Below are positions 35,947-45,537 of a stretch of 64,000 nucleotides of DNA, one piece after another (position 1 is the first letter of the stretch; the number at the start of each line of letters is the position of its first letter). The notes beneath the pieces are model-generated. The model saw only the letters and a program-made list of their open reading frames with translations, was not told the DNA's origin and did no database searches. The position numbers were made by a program, and so were the translations under genes. The stretch lies in contig JAEUIQ010000007.1 of NCBI GenBank assembly GCA_016794985.1, positions 124,001 through 188,000 of the forward strand, written 5' to 3'. The stretch comes from Planctomycetaceae bacterium (GTDB taxonomy: Bacteria; Planctomycetota; Planctomycetia; Pirellulales; Pirellulaceae).

Positions 35947-36174
35947 TTATTTTGCGGTGCGTCGGTCGTCGGTCACGGGCGTGATGTGGTGTTGCTTGCA
36001 CAGCAACTCAATCTGGCGCAGGGCCAGTTTCGAAGGTGCTGTCCAGCCATTTTCCCAACGATTGACCGTTGCGAAGCTCACGCCCAGGGACTCGGCCATC
36101 GATTCTTGGGTGAGGTGTAATTGCTCACGAAGTTCTTTTACACGGGCCCCAAAATCGTCTTTTGTCTTGGTCAT
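35947..36174 (-). CDS. XRE-family helix-turn-helix regulator, first gene of the BREX operon
   Basis: 75 residues from ATG 36174 (GGAG about 5 nt upstream; an in-frame upstream start at 36210 lacks one). The HTH is ARVKELREQLHLTQESMAESLGVSFATVNRWENGWTAPS split over about residues 8-46, with the canonical 'LTQESMAxxLGVSxxTVNRWENG' layout. Only 66 bp separate it from pglW, in the same direction, so it probably heads the operon and controls it. A 9-bp inverted repeat just upstream is a candidate operator. Type 2 BREX does not always carry such a gene. It probably represses both itself and the divergent helicase gene, which is inference. Confidence 0.88.
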   Translation of the reverse strand: MTKTKDDFGARVKELREQLHLTQESMAESLGVSFATVNRWENGWTAPSKLALRQIELLCKQHHITPVTDDRRTAK

Positions 36175-36193
36175 ACTCCAGTCTCCTGAAAAA

Positions 36194-36237
36194 CTGGGCG
36201 TCTTTAGCACAAACAGGTCCCCGGGGCTGACGCCCAG
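36194..36237. promoter_or_regulatory. Candidate operator: 9-bp inverted repeat upstream of the XRE gene
   Basis: CTGGGCGTC (36194-36202) and GACGCCCAG (36229-36237) are exact complements, with the palindrome CCCCGGGG (36219-36226) between them. It starts 20 bp from the XRE ATG, in the 200-bp divergent region that must also hold the promoter of the 2062-aa helicase. It could be an operator or a 5'-UTR hairpin. Confidence 0.5.
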
Positions 36238-36374
36238 CAGCTTCCAGACTATAACATGTGCGATAGCGGCTGTCTTTGGGGGGGTATCTTGTGTCTCGAG
36301 AACCGTCAGGCTAGGTCTGAGACAAAGACGGTTGGCCGGTTCTCGCTGGTTCTGTTTAATAGTCGGGCGGATAT

Positions 36375-39300
36375 ATGCCGAGAGTCGTTGACTATAACGC
36401 GAAGCTTCGTTCCCAAGTTGAAAACTGGCGCAGTCATTTGCTAGATATTGGGAACCGCAATCCTCTAATCAATACTTCGTTCAATCCAGTTCGGGGGGTA
36501 CTTGAGTTTGCTCATCCCGATCCAGAAGACGTTTGGCGTAAGTTGGTGATCGCCGGTGAGGCTGGTAGTCGAGCCCTGCGATTCCCTTGGAAGCGAGATC
36601 TTGTTCCTCCTTCCATCAATGAGGAATCTGCACACAATCGCGGAAAGTTAACGCTTGATCAATCATCTGCACAAGCGACTGAGCAAGAAGAGCAAACAAA
36701 AGAGTGGAATCCACCCGTCGCTAGATGCCTTGGATCGTCACGACTACGGGCAGACGATCTAGTCACAACCCTTGGAGATCGTGCATTAGACCGACGTATT
36801 CGAACGCTCGATGGGTACGCCAATCTTTCTATTTCCGAACAAGGCATACACTGCTTGTTTCTAGCGTTCGGCTTCATCAAGTGGTTCGAGAGTGCTGACA
36901 GCAGCAAGGAAATTCACTCGCCATTGCTCCTCGTTCCGGCGACCTTCACAAGAGAAACGTCCGATTCGCCGTGGGAGCTACGGGAAGCAGAGGACGATGT
37001 CGTCGATAACTTGTGTCTGCGACAACGCTTTAAGCAGGACTTCGGATTGGAGCTTCCTCCGCTTCCAGAGCTCGAACAATTAGAAGAAGACGGCGCGAGA
37101 TTAAATTATCTCGCCAAAGTTCGGAAAGCAATCAGCAAAAACGAGCGTTGGGAAGTTGAAGATCGTTGTTGTGTTGGTAGGTTCGCATTTCCGAAAATCG
37201 CGATGTGGCAGGATCTTGGCGACCACGTTGAGTCGATCGCCTCAAACGCAATTTGTCAAGCAATCGGGGGTCAAGCAATTGACGATCCGAAGACCGCATT
37301 TGGTGACTCGTCTCTAGTTCCTGATGCCAGCCAACTTGACGACCAAGTCGCTCCCGGAGAAATCAAGGCCATTCTTGATTGTGACTCAAGTCAGTTGGAA
37401 GCGATCGTTGCCGCTAACAAAGGGATAAGCTTCGTTCTTGATGGACCTCCCGGGACCGGTAAAAGTCAAACCATTGCCAACATCATCGCTGATGCGTTGT
37501 CGATTGGGAGACGAGTTCTATTCGTCAGCGAGAAGGTCGCAGCTCTCGAGGTCGTTAAGCGTCGACTCGATGATTGCGGCCTTGGTGACTTTTGTCTCGA
37601 ATGCCATTCGAGCAAAGCCAACCGAAAGATCGTGCTTGAGGAACTGAAATCGTGCCTCGAGATTCCAATTGAGTCGTACCCGAATCCTAATCCGAAATTG
37701 AAGGATCTGCGAAAGCAACGCCAGGAATTGAATGACTACGTGCGTATGCTGCACCAACCACAAGAACCCATTGGTTTATCCATGTTCGAGCTGCACGGAA
37801 ACATAGCTCGACTCAATAGAATGGAAATGTTCGGTCGATCCAGGATTCAATTCTCTAAACCTCAATCTGTTTCACGCAGTACGCTCGACCGCTGGATTCA
37901 ATTGCTGCGACTTGCAACCGAGCACGAAAACGTACTGGCAAACTTCGCATATCACCCCTGGCGAGGATGTCAGCTAACGATTCAAACGCTTGGCTTGAAA
38001 TTCGAGATTCGGAACGGTTTCGCACTACTGTCGGAGAAAGCAGCACAGCTCGCACGTGATTTGCAACCACTTAAAGAAGTCACGGAAACATTTGACGGAG
38101 TTAGGCTCGCACAACTTGATTCTCTGCTGGGTATGATGGAAACCAGCTTAACCATACCTGACATCCCGAACGACTGGATTGTATCTCCACGAGAAATTGC
38201 GTGTGCTTTGCTTGACCGCCATCATGCCAATCTTAGAGCCGTGCAGCTACGTCAATCTCTGACGGAATATGTAGACGAAGTGACGGCGATCTTTGATAAT
38301 GACATCGTACCACTATCAAACCTCCGAAGCTTTGAATGGCTAGAACGCCTGAAGCTTCCCCTTCCAAGCAATTACCGAGATTGTCGCGACGCCTTACGAA
38401 ACCACTCCGATGTTTTGCGAGATTTCGAAGGATTACTTTCCAAATTCGAAAATTCCCTCAATCAATTGGTCGCTGAAATCAGACTTCCAATTAAAGCTGA
38501 TCTTACGATCGGATCTGTCGGGAAACTTCTGACAGCAGCGCGGTTGGTTGCGACTGACGCGCCGTTTCGCACCGGTTGGTTCGACCCGGTCCGTGCGACG
38601 GAAATAGTCGCAGATGCAACGGACGTAATCGCAAAGCTCGAGGTGATCAATCAGATGGAGCAGAGCGTACGTGGTCGAATAAGTCCGCAAGATGTGTTAA
38701 AGCTCACGAGCGAAGTTGAAAACTTAGACGCGTTAAAGAGCAGTTGGGAATTCGTGATGTCCAAAGTCGGTTCGTCCCAAATTGAAAACTTGGACGGGCT
38801 GAATCAGCATTTGAACCAGGAAACAGAGCGTCTCGGCCGCATAAACTCCGACCTAAATAGCCTTGCCTCTGCCTTGAATTGGAACGTTCAATTTGCACCC
38901 ACGGTGGGCGAGGCTCGTTCGATCCTTGCAGCTTTGCCGGCACTGTTAGGTGCCGGGGCATACAATGGGAATTGGGTAGACGCGGCAACAAGGGAACGCG
39001 TCAAACAACAAATCGAAGCAGCAATCCTCGACCTTTCTGAGGCTCAGGAATTGCGGAATGACCTAGAGTCACGATTTTCTCATCGGGCATTCTTGCCAAC
39101 TGCTCGTGCTCTTGTTGATCAAGGAAAGCGTTATGCATCATGGTGGAATCGGCTGGTTGGAGGCTATTCCAGATATCGAATAGAAGCTGCAGACCTCTAC
39201 AAAACCAATGTACCCGAGACAACGACACTACTACGTGACATTCAACAACTTGCTGTATTTCACAAGCGAATGGCCGAGGTTGCAATCACCCACCGCGAAT

Positions 39301-42300
39301 TGAATGATTTACTCTTTCCGGGTGTCGTTGTTGATCAGATCGAGTCTTGGCAGCATACCCTCACGGCACTGAAGTCATTCGATGCTTTTATCTCTATTAT
39401 TCCGCAAGCGGCTTCGTTTATACCGAAAGGCGCCGCAGCCATCCGAATTTTACCCGATGATCCGCTGATCAGACGATTATCCGAGATGCTACAACACGAC
39501 GGTAACCCTACTTTGATCTCCACAAAAACTGCGGCAGAATTCGCAAATTTGCGGATCAATGAGGCATTGGCATTTGTCGCAGATCTGCAGTTCGCTACTG
39601 CGCGTTGTGCAACGGTGATCCGAAATTGCCGAGGTATTTACGAAACTACTCCCGATATCTCTCAATTGCTGTGCGACGTCGCGTTCGCAAAAGAATACGT
39701 AGACCATAGGAAAGCGGTCGAAGCGGTATTCAATTCCCGAGTTTCAGATTTGCCCGAAGGTGCCGAGGCGTTTCGAGCCGAAGGGTGGCATGCAGCGATT
39801 CGTGGCATCGAGTCTGCTGACAAGCTAGCAAAGACGTTTGGCGTTTCGTCGGTCTTGAAGGAAACTGTATGCGTCCCGGGACGCGTGAATCAAGGGGCAT
39901 TGAAAAGCCTGATTCAAATCGCCGAGTCAGCGTTGCAAAATGTTAACAGAGTTTGGTCGGAACAAGTTACATTCATCAACTTAACTCAGCCGGGACAGTT
40001 CGAAACTGAGCAACGCAAACGGACTGCCGGTGAAATCAAGGCTTGCGTCTCTGCGGCAGCATCGGAGTTCGAGACTCTCGCCGAGCGACTATCGAAGCTT
40101 CTTGTTGTACTTAAGCCAAATCAGTCAATTCCGCTACAGCGTCTGGTTCAGGATGCCAGAGCGATCGATGAGCTAAGACAAGCCCAAAGCACGGTAGAAC
40201 GTTGTAGTTCGAATCTAAATAGGTTTAGGATCGAACATCCGATGGAACTCAACAGCGAAGAGTTTCGTAAATGCGAGAGTATCAGACAGGCGTCGGATGA
40301 GCTTTTGAAACTACCGCTTGCCAGGGCGGTTGCCACGAGTGCACCGCGACGAATTCAAGTTGCCGAGATTCTCGACAAAGCGAAGCTCGCGATTGAACAA
40401 ATGAGCGAACCATTGGAGCTTTTCGAAAAAGTTTTTGCTTCCGCCCAGGGCAAGTTTACCGGTTTCGTGCCGAAAGATCTAAAATTGGACGAGGTACCAT
40501 CAGTCCTTGAGCCCTTGATATCGGCCACCGATTCAATTGACGAGTGGATACGATTCAATCGGTGGCGTGAGCAAATGTCCGAAGAAGGCTTTGGAATCGT
40601 GACAAAGGAGCTGATCAATCAAGAGTATCCACCAAATGATGCGGTGGATGTGGTTTGCGCAAAACTTTACCAGCAGTTATTCGATCACTTTGTTTCAGTA
40701 TTGCCCCAGATCGGCGATTTTGATGGCATTAGACACGAAAAGATCCTCGGTAAGTATCGTTTACTTGATGAGTGGGAGATCAAGTCGGCAGCAGCTCGGG
40801 TTCGCGAGTTTCAATTAAGTCGCGAGGACCGTCCACGTATCGGCTGGGTCGCGCCAATCAGTTCGGAACTCGGGATATTGAAGAAGGAAACAGAGAAAAA
40901 ACGACGACACATGCCGCTTCGTAAGCTCTTTAATGCTGTCCCCGGTGTTCTTCAGCGTTTGAAACCATGCATTATGATGAGTCCGTTGTCTGTCAGCACG
41001 TTTTTGCAAGCAGAAGCACTGAAGTTCGATCTTGTTATCTTCGACGAAGCTTCACAGGTTTTTCCATGGGATGCTATTGGTGCGATTTATCGTGGTAGTC
41101 AACTGATTGTTGCAGGTGATGAAAAGCAGCTACCCCCAACCAGTTTCTTTTCACGGGCCGACATCGAATCGGACGAGGAGGTAGAAGATATCGGGGACTT
41201 CGAGAGCATTCTGAGTTTGTGCAAATCCGTAAACATGCCAAACAGGCGGCTACGCTGGCACTACCGCAGTCGTCGCGAGCCGTTGATTGCATTCTCGAAC
41301 AAGCATTTCTATGACGGGGACCTGGTCACGTTTCCATCGGTGCGGGACGCTGCGCGCGATGCCGTTCAGCTGATTCACGTACCGGATGGTCTTTGGTCAG
41401 ACCGAAAAAACCTGCCAGAAGCGAGGAAAGTTGCGGAACTGGTGGTCGAGCATTGTCGAACCAAGCCAGATAAATCACTCGGGGTTATTGCGTTTAATTC
41501 TACACAGCAAGAAGCAATCGAAGACGCGATTTATGCACTGCGTCGGTCGTCGCCGGCGATAGACGTACTCTTGAAAGAGGGGCCGCACGAACCTCTATTC
41601 ATTAAGAACTTGGAGAATGTCCAAGGCGACGAACGCGACGTGATTCTTCTTTCGTTTGGTTATGGAAAAAACGAGGTCGGAAGGTTTATCAAGAATTTCG
41701 GGCCATTGTCCAAGCCGGGTGGCGAACGTCGACTAAACGTGGCTGTAACGCGAGCTCGCGAAGCCGTCTCGCTGGTAGCATCCGTACGTTCATCTGATAT
41801 GGATCTTTCGGGAAGTAACAGTGTCGGGGCGCATCTGCTCAAGGCCTACCTAGAATATGCAGAATATGGGGTCGACTCTATGAGTCGAGCCATCGTCGAG
41901 ACACAAGGCAAATGCGAGTCGCCATTTGAAGAAGAGGTAGCTGCTGCCTTGATTCGCCATGGCTTAGAGCCCATTCCCCAGGTTGGTTGTGGCGGTTTTA
42001 GAATTGATCTAGCGCTTAAGCACCCTGCGAATCCTGGAGCTTATTGTTTAGGAATCGAATGTGACGGAGCAACCTATCATTCATCGAAAACAGCACGCGA
42101 TCGCGACCGAATTCGCCAGTCGATTCTGGAGTGCTTGGGATGGCGAATATTTCGGGTCTGGTCGACCGATTGGATTCGCAATCCGGATCTTCAAATACAA
42201 CGTATCTTGTCGGCATATGAGCAGGCAAGTGCAAGCTATGCTGACTTCGCTTCATCTACCGCCGGAAGGGTCGAGCCTGAGTTTGAAGACCTTCAGCCCC

Positions 42301-42563
42301 AATATGTTGCAGATGACACCTCTAAGCCGCTAATCTATCAAAAAATTGAGGATGTTCCAACTGAGCAGATCATTGATACGGCATTGCGAATTGTCACACG
42401 AGTCGGAACTATCAGTTGGTCGGAGCTTGTTTCGCTGACATCGCGAGAGCTAGGATTCGGGCGGACCGGGAAAAAAATCCGAGAGCGAATTGAAGCCATT
42501 CTAAACGATCAAGTGATAAAATCCAATATTCATCGCGCCGGCGATAGGGTTTCGCTTGTTTAA
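36375..42563 (+). CDS. Giant DUF4011-type SF1 helicase with Vsr/DUF559-like nuclease and DUF3320-like C-terminus
   Basis: 2062 residues. An N-terminal DUF4011-like part (LLDIGNRNPLINTSF) precedes Walker A LDGPPGTGKSQTI (about 355-367). About 1,100 mostly helical residues then separate it from the rest of the helicase: FDEASQVFPWDAIG (motif II, about 1556), GDEKQLPPTSFF (III), HYRSRRE (IV), ENVQGDERDVILLSFGYG (V) and RRLNVAVTRAREAV (VI). A nuclease fold follows (GFRIDLALKH, GIECDGATYHSS, RVWSTDW; about 1875-1940). The last ~80 residues fit DUF3320. Proteins of this architecture are frequent in defence islands. All helicase and nuclease motifs appear intact. It is divergent from BREX and probably an independent defence gene. 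Confidence 0.9.
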   Translation: MPRVVDYNAKLRSQVENWRSHLLDIGNRNPLINTSFNPVRGVLEFAHPDPEDVWRKLVIAGEAGSRALRFPWKRDLVPPSINEESAHNRGKLTLDQSSAQATEQEEQTKEWNPPVARCLGSSRLRADDLVTTLGDRALDRRIRTLDGYANLSISEQGIHCLFLAFGFIKWFESADSSKEIHSPLLLVPATFTRETSDSPWELREAEDDVVDNLCLRQRFKQDFGLELPPLPELEQLEEDGARLNYLAKVRKAISKNERWEVEDRCCVGRFAFPKIAMWQDLGDHVESIASNAICQAIGGQAIDDPKTAFGDSSLVPDASQLDDQVAPGEIKAILDCDSSQLEAIVAANKGISFVLDGPPGTGKSQTIANIIADALSIGRRVLFVSEKVAALEVVKRRLDDCGLGDFCLECHSSKANRKIVLEELKSCLEIPIESYPNPNPKLKDLRKQRQELNDYVRMLHQPQEPIGLSMFELHGNIARLNRMEMFGRSRIQFSKPQSVSRSTLDRWIQLLRLATEHENVLANFAYHPWRGCQLTIQTLGLKFEIRNGFALLSEKAAQLARDLQPLKEVTETFDGVRLAQLDSLLGMMETSLTIPDIPNDWIVSPREIACALLDRHHANLRAVQLRQSLTEYVDEVTAIFDNDIVPLSNLRSFEWLERLKLPLPSNYRDCRDALRNHSDVLRDFEGLLSKFENSLNQLVAEIRLPIKADLTIGSVGKLLTAARLVATDAPFRTGWFDPVRATEIVADATDVIAKLEVINQMEQSVRGRISPQDVLKLTSEVENLDALKSSWEFVMSKVGSSQIENLDGLNQHLNQETERLGRINSDLNSLASALNWNVQFAPTVGEARSILAALPALLGAGAYNGNWVDAATRERVKQQIEAAILDLSEAQELRNDLESRFSHRAFLPTARALVDQGKRYASWWNRLVGGYSRYRIEAADLYKTNVPETTTLLRDIQQLAVFHKRMAEVAITHRELNDLLFPGVVVDQIESWQHTLTALKSFDAFISIIPQAASFIPKGAAAIRILPDDPLIRRLSEMLQHDGNPTLISTKTAAEFANLRINEALAFVADLQFATARCATVIRNCRGIYETTPDISQLLCDVAFAKEYVDHRKAVEAVFNSRVSDLPEGAEAFRAEGWHAAIRGIESADKLAKTFGVSSVLKETVCVPGRVNQGALKSLIQIAESALQNVNRVWSEQVTFINLTQPGQFETEQRKRTAGEIKACVSAAASEFETLAERLSKLLVVLKPNQSIPLQRLVQDARAIDELRQAQSTVERCSSNLNRFRIEHPMELNSEEFRKCESIRQASDELLKLPLARAVATSAPRRIQVAEILDKAKLAIEQMSEPLELFEKVFASAQGKFTGFVPKDLKLDEVPSVLEPLISATDSIDEWIRFNRWREQMSEEGFGIVTKELINQEYPPNDAVDVVCAKLYQQLFDHFVSVLPQIGDFDGIRHEKILGKYRLLDEWEIKSAAARVREFQLSREDRPRIGWVAPISSELGILKKETEKKRRHMPLRKLFNAVPGVLQRLKPCIMMSPLSVSTFLQAEALKFDLVIFDEASQVFPWDAIGAIYRGSQLIVAGDEKQLPPTSFFSRADIESDEEVEDIGDFESILSLCKSVNMPNRRLRWHYRSRREPLIAFSNKHFYDGDLVTFPSVRDAARDAVQLIHVPDGLWSDRKNLPEARKVAELVVEHCRTKPDKSLGVIAFNSTQQEAIEDAIYALRRSSPAIDVLLKEGPHEPLFIKNLENVQGDERDVILLSFGYGKNEVGRFIKNFGPLSKPGGERRLNVAVTRAREAVSLVASVRSSDMDLSGSNSVGAHLLKAYLEYAEYGVDSMSRAIVETQGKCESPFEEEVAAALIRHGLEPIPQVGCGGFRIDLALKHPANPGAYCLGIECDGATYHSSKTARDRDRIRQSILECLGWRIFRVWSTDWIRNPDLQIQRILSAYEQASASYADFASSTAGRVEPEFEDLQPQYVADDTSKPLIYQKIEDVPTEQIIDTALRIVTRVGTISWSELVSLTSRELGFGRTGKKIRERIEAILNDQVIKSNIHRAGDRVSLV

Positions 42564-42656
42564 GCTCGAATTTCAATCGGTGACTCGCGGACATACGGAT
42601 TGTTTTGTGTGGGCAACGGATTTGGAAACAAACTTGCAGTTGAGGAGTTGACGTCC

Positions 42657-43910
42657 TCATTCGGTTTCGTCACCAACCAACGCTAGAATCGGGGCCATGG
42701 CTAACCACGTGTCAACGAATAGATCGGTGGCCTTGGGGCTGCCGAGCAACGGACAACCGTACTGAAAATGAACGCTGAGTCCGAATTGAATGTTGGATTG
42801 CTTGTTGACCAGGATCTCGTAGATCGATTCCAACCACTGCGGTTGGTACTTGACGCGGGAGGTGGCACTTTTGATCGTCGTTCGCAGATCGACCTCGATA
42901 CACGCGTCAATCTCCCCAAGGGATCGTTGGCCTAGAAAGTGCCGCTGGACGGCATAGATCATCGGCTTAGAGCCTGGAGACCGCTGAATGATGGAACGCA
43001 GGTGTTTTTCAACTTCAAGAATGGCCTTCTGGAATCCAGAAAATTGAAGGGCTTCCAGTTTTGACTTAAAACCGCCTTTGAGGCCATTGGGAATAGTGAT
43101 CGCAGCGGCCGCATAATCTTGTTTGATACTGATCGTCAGGTGAGGGAACGCAGTAAAGTTTTTGGCGTTCCGTGCGGGCAATAGCGGCAAAAAGTCCCAA
43201 ACCCCATCCGATTCTTGTCCGGTTATCGCAGAACGCCGTGGTCCGTTCGGGTCAACATCAAGTTGTTTCAGCCGCGGCTCGGCCTGCAATTGGTCGCCCA
43301 AGAGGCGTATCAAGCGTTTGGCTTCACGATAATTGTAGGGTGCATCATTGGTGAAGCGAAGGCCGTCAAACATGGTGATAGTTCCTCGAATTTGATATTT
43401 GGTTGCCAAGTTCTTTTGTTCAAATGTTCGCATGTAGTCGACCAACTGCGCTGCCCAAAAAGAGATCTTCGACCTTAGGTTGAACCACGTATATACCTCG
43501 CGCCACTGCCTGTAAATGATGTCGCCTTCAATCCGCGAGTGTTCATCGACCGTCAACACGACCGTCCAAGGGTTGTTGAATCCTCGCCGTACGGCGAAGT
43601 CGCGATGTCGCTTCAATTGGTTTTGCGATAATTTGGCTTGGATTTTGGATTCAAACAGAACGGCCCAGGACTCAGAGTCACAGACCATCAGGTCAGGGAT
43701 ACCACGTTCGAAATCAGAATTGTCCTCGTTCGAGTGTTCGCCCGGAATTTGTTGTTGAGTAACCTTCAAATTTCTGCCTTTTGGAACGTCTTCAATGCCC
43801 AGCCATTTCAGGAAAGAGACCAGTAACTGGTCGTCTTGGGCCAAGACGGTCGCCAAGGCATGTGTTAGTCGATTCTCTTGCTGTTCGTATTGATCAAAAA
43901 TGTTTCGCAC
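42657..43910 (-). CDS. PD-(D/E)XK nuclease-fold protein
   Basis: 417 residues, GTG start at 43910 with GGGGAG about 11 nt upstream. An early Glu (QENRLTHALA, Glu12), then IPDLMV (Asp73) and AVLFESKIQAKL (Glu87, Lys89) give the PD-(D/E)XK core. Residues after 150 (FWAAQLVDYMRTFE and the beta-rich C-terminal half) are not recognised. It converges on the giant helicase gene with about 90 bp between stops, and nothing else in its own direction is near. A stand-alone restriction-type or nuclease effector gene in a defence island is likely. The target (DNA or RNA, modification state) cannot be read from sequence. Confidence 0.8.
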   Translation of the reverse strand: MRNIFDQYEQQENRLTHALATVLAQDDQLLVSFLKWLGIEDVPKGRNLKVTQQQIPGEHSNEDNSDFERGIPDLMVCDSESWAVLFESKIQAKLSQNQLKRHRDFAVRRGFNNPWTVVLTVDEHSRIEGDIIYRQWREVYTWFNLRSKISFWAAQLVDYMRTFEQKNLATKYQIRGTITMFDGLRFTNDAPYNYREAKRLIRLLGDQLQAEPRLKQLDVDPNGPRRSAITGQESDGVWDFLPLLPARNAKNFTAFPHLTISIKQDYAAAAITIPNGLKGGFKSKLEALQFSGFQKAILEVEKHLRSIIQRSPGSKPMIYAVQRHFLGQRSLGEIDACIEVDLRTTIKSATSRVKYQPQWLESIYEILVNKQSNIQFGLSVHFQYGCPLLGSPKATDLFVDTWLAMAPILALVGDETE

Positions 43911-44081
43911 AGCGTGCCGATCTCCCCAGTTAAATGTGTCGCCAGTCGGTGAGGCTCATTTGCCGAGTTGACTCACCCATTCGACATTGTAGTCGTACTA
44001 TATCTGGCTGAATTTACGAACGAAACTGGGCTGCTTAAGGACAAACAGTGGAGTTAAATGTTCCAATTTCTTCTTCTGCCT

Positions 44082-44186
44082 TGCCCCTGTCCTGCCCCTG
44101 CCTGCCCCTGCTTTCCACGGGAGTTGTGTTTCGTATCGAGCTAGAGCCGAAAGATTGTAGGGGCAGGCAGGGGCAGGACAGGGGCA
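44082..44186. repeat. Perfect 28-bp inverted repeat of AGGGGCA units
   Basis: Arms 44082-44109 and 44159-44186 are exact reverse complements, with a 49-nt spacer. Each arm contains three copies of AGGGGCA (or its complement TGCCCCT), two of them 8 nt apart. A transcript would form a very stable hairpin. The G-strand has three GGGG runs, so a quadruplex is conceivable. No matching gene is present. Confidence 0.9.
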
Positions 44187-44243
44187 GATTTCAAAGCGCC
44201 CCGGCCATTTAAGCTGTTGTGTACCAAAGGGTTGTGAGAGCCG

Positions 44244-44389
44244 CAGGGGCAACAGGGGCAAAAACTCTTGATTAGTGGAAAGAATTGATTTTTGGGAAAG
44301 CCGAGCCTGTTTTCTGCCAAAGGCGGCGTTCGAGCGCCCAAAAAAGCAACATACCGTGGAAACTGCGGAGTCTGCCCCTGTTGCCCCTG
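44244..44389. repeat. Second AGGGGCA inverted repeat, 17-bp arms
   Basis: Arms 44244-44260 and 44373-44389 are exact reverse complements with two AGGGGCA units each, separated by 112 nt. Together with the 28-bp pair just upstream, ten AGGGGCA/TGCCCCT copies lie within about 310 bp. Confidence 0.85.
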
Positions 44390-44759
44390 TGCCCCGGCAT
44401 TGGTTCAGTAAGAGTCATTACGCACAACTTCTATATCTGTGGGAGGCGTTCACGAAAAGCACCTGGTCGATAGTTTGGTCCGACGGCGATGAAAGCATAG
44501 TTTCCACGTTTTCATCGTGTGAGTTGGAATGAATCTCCTGCCTTTATACCACAAGCCACGAGCGATTTACGTTATCCAAAAAAGTACTTCTGAATTACCG
44601 TTCCTCTTCCGCGTCGTCAATTTATTATTGTTCAAAGGTAGGAGCTTTGGGCATCGGGTCTGCCAAGGTTATCGCCATCGCGATTTCGGGGTTTTCCCCG
44701 AACAGGATGTCTTGATTATGCAAAACGTGGCGTGATTTAATCTCGCGGTTTTAGGCTGA

Positions 44760-45173
44760 TTAAGCGTTTGGCCCAAGAAGCCACATTAGGCATTGTCGAA
44801 GCATCTCAATCCATTGAACAATCGCTGGAAGTACAACGAATAGCACGGTAATAATTGCTCGCCAACGAGCGGAAAACCACCATTTGGTAATCTCGTTGAA
44901 GTAATTGCGGACTGGCGGATTGCGGATTTGGTTTGCAGCGGGAATGACGGACGGCAAAATTCTAAGTTTGACATTGTCAAAATGTTCGAGAAATCCAAGT
45001 CGTACAAGTTTGTCGGCGAGATCTGCAATTTGGTTTCTGATTTCACCATCTTCCATCGGGATGTCAGAAATGAGCAGGAACCCGGCGAGAGTGTCGGTGG
45101 ACTGGTATCTGTCCGCAGCCAGGCACACGAGGTGCTGTTCCCTCGGTGTTAAAATTACGGTAGCGTCTGACAT
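44760..45173 (-). CDS. Unknown small protein with winged-helix-like N-terminus and C-terminal membrane helix
   Basis: 137 residues. The N-terminal ~65 residues (LTPREQHLVCLAADRYQ, MEDGEIRNQIADLADKLVRLGFLEHF) resemble a winged-helix or degron-like fold that reads 'region, then turn, then LVRLGFL'. A membrane span, AIITVLFVVLPAIVQWIEML, is at about residues 105-125. No named family is recognised. The gene is alone on the minus strand between the G-rich repeats and the serine recombinase. It could be a membrane-anchored regulator or toxin-like peptide. The call rests on a plausible start (ATG 45173) and a coherent protein, so existence is fairly but not fully certain. Confidence 0.6.
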   Translation of the reverse strand: MSDATVILTPREQHLVCLAADRYQSTDTLAGFLLISDIPMEDGEIRNQIADLADKLVRLGFLEHFDNVKLRILPSVIPAANQIRNPPVRNYFNEITKWWFSARWRAIITVLFVVLPAIVQWIEMLRQCLMWLLGPNA

Positions 45174-45537
45174 GAATATGAAGCATAGCGGAAAAGGTAA
45201 ACCGGCGAAAGGGTTTGGCTTCAGGGGCGGAACACGATGTTTCGAGCACTTGGTTGCACCGGTTGGTTCAAGTAAGCCGCTATCGCGGCGGGGTGGGCGA
45301 CATTGTATCCCTGGTTGGTTGCCTAGTCAAACTTCTTCTCTTCACCCGAGCGTGTTGGCGGGGAACACAATGCAGTCTCAACCGTGCCAAAAAGAGTATC
45401 TCACCCAACGTGTCGAAATATCCCGTGTAACCTCGGAAAATTTCAAACTCCCAATCGTGCCATATAGATATTACTCTACTTGACACTTCAATGAACCGGG
45501 ATTAGGCTCTCGTTAATCTAAGGGAGGAACCGAGAAT
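45174..45537. other. Intergenic region upstream of the serine recombinase
   Basis: No gene is supported. A possible sigma-70 promoter (TTGACA at 45480-45485, 17-nt spacer, weak TAGGCT at 45503-45508) precedes the recombinase start by about 30 bp. Confidence 0.4.

Larger units (their letters stand above)
43911..44759. other. Intergenic region with nested G-rich inverted repeats
   Basis: No gene is convincing in this 849-bp stretch; the open frames are short, overlapping and dominated by the repeats. It contains the two pairs of AGGGGCA-based inverted repeats listed separately (44082-44186 and 44244-44389). Confidence 0.6.

Noticed and set aside
44071-44389. CRISPR array made of GGGGCA repeats
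   Set aside because: The units are 7 nt, in inverted pairs and without regular spacers, unlike a CRISPR array. No array was found next to the cas genes inside this window.
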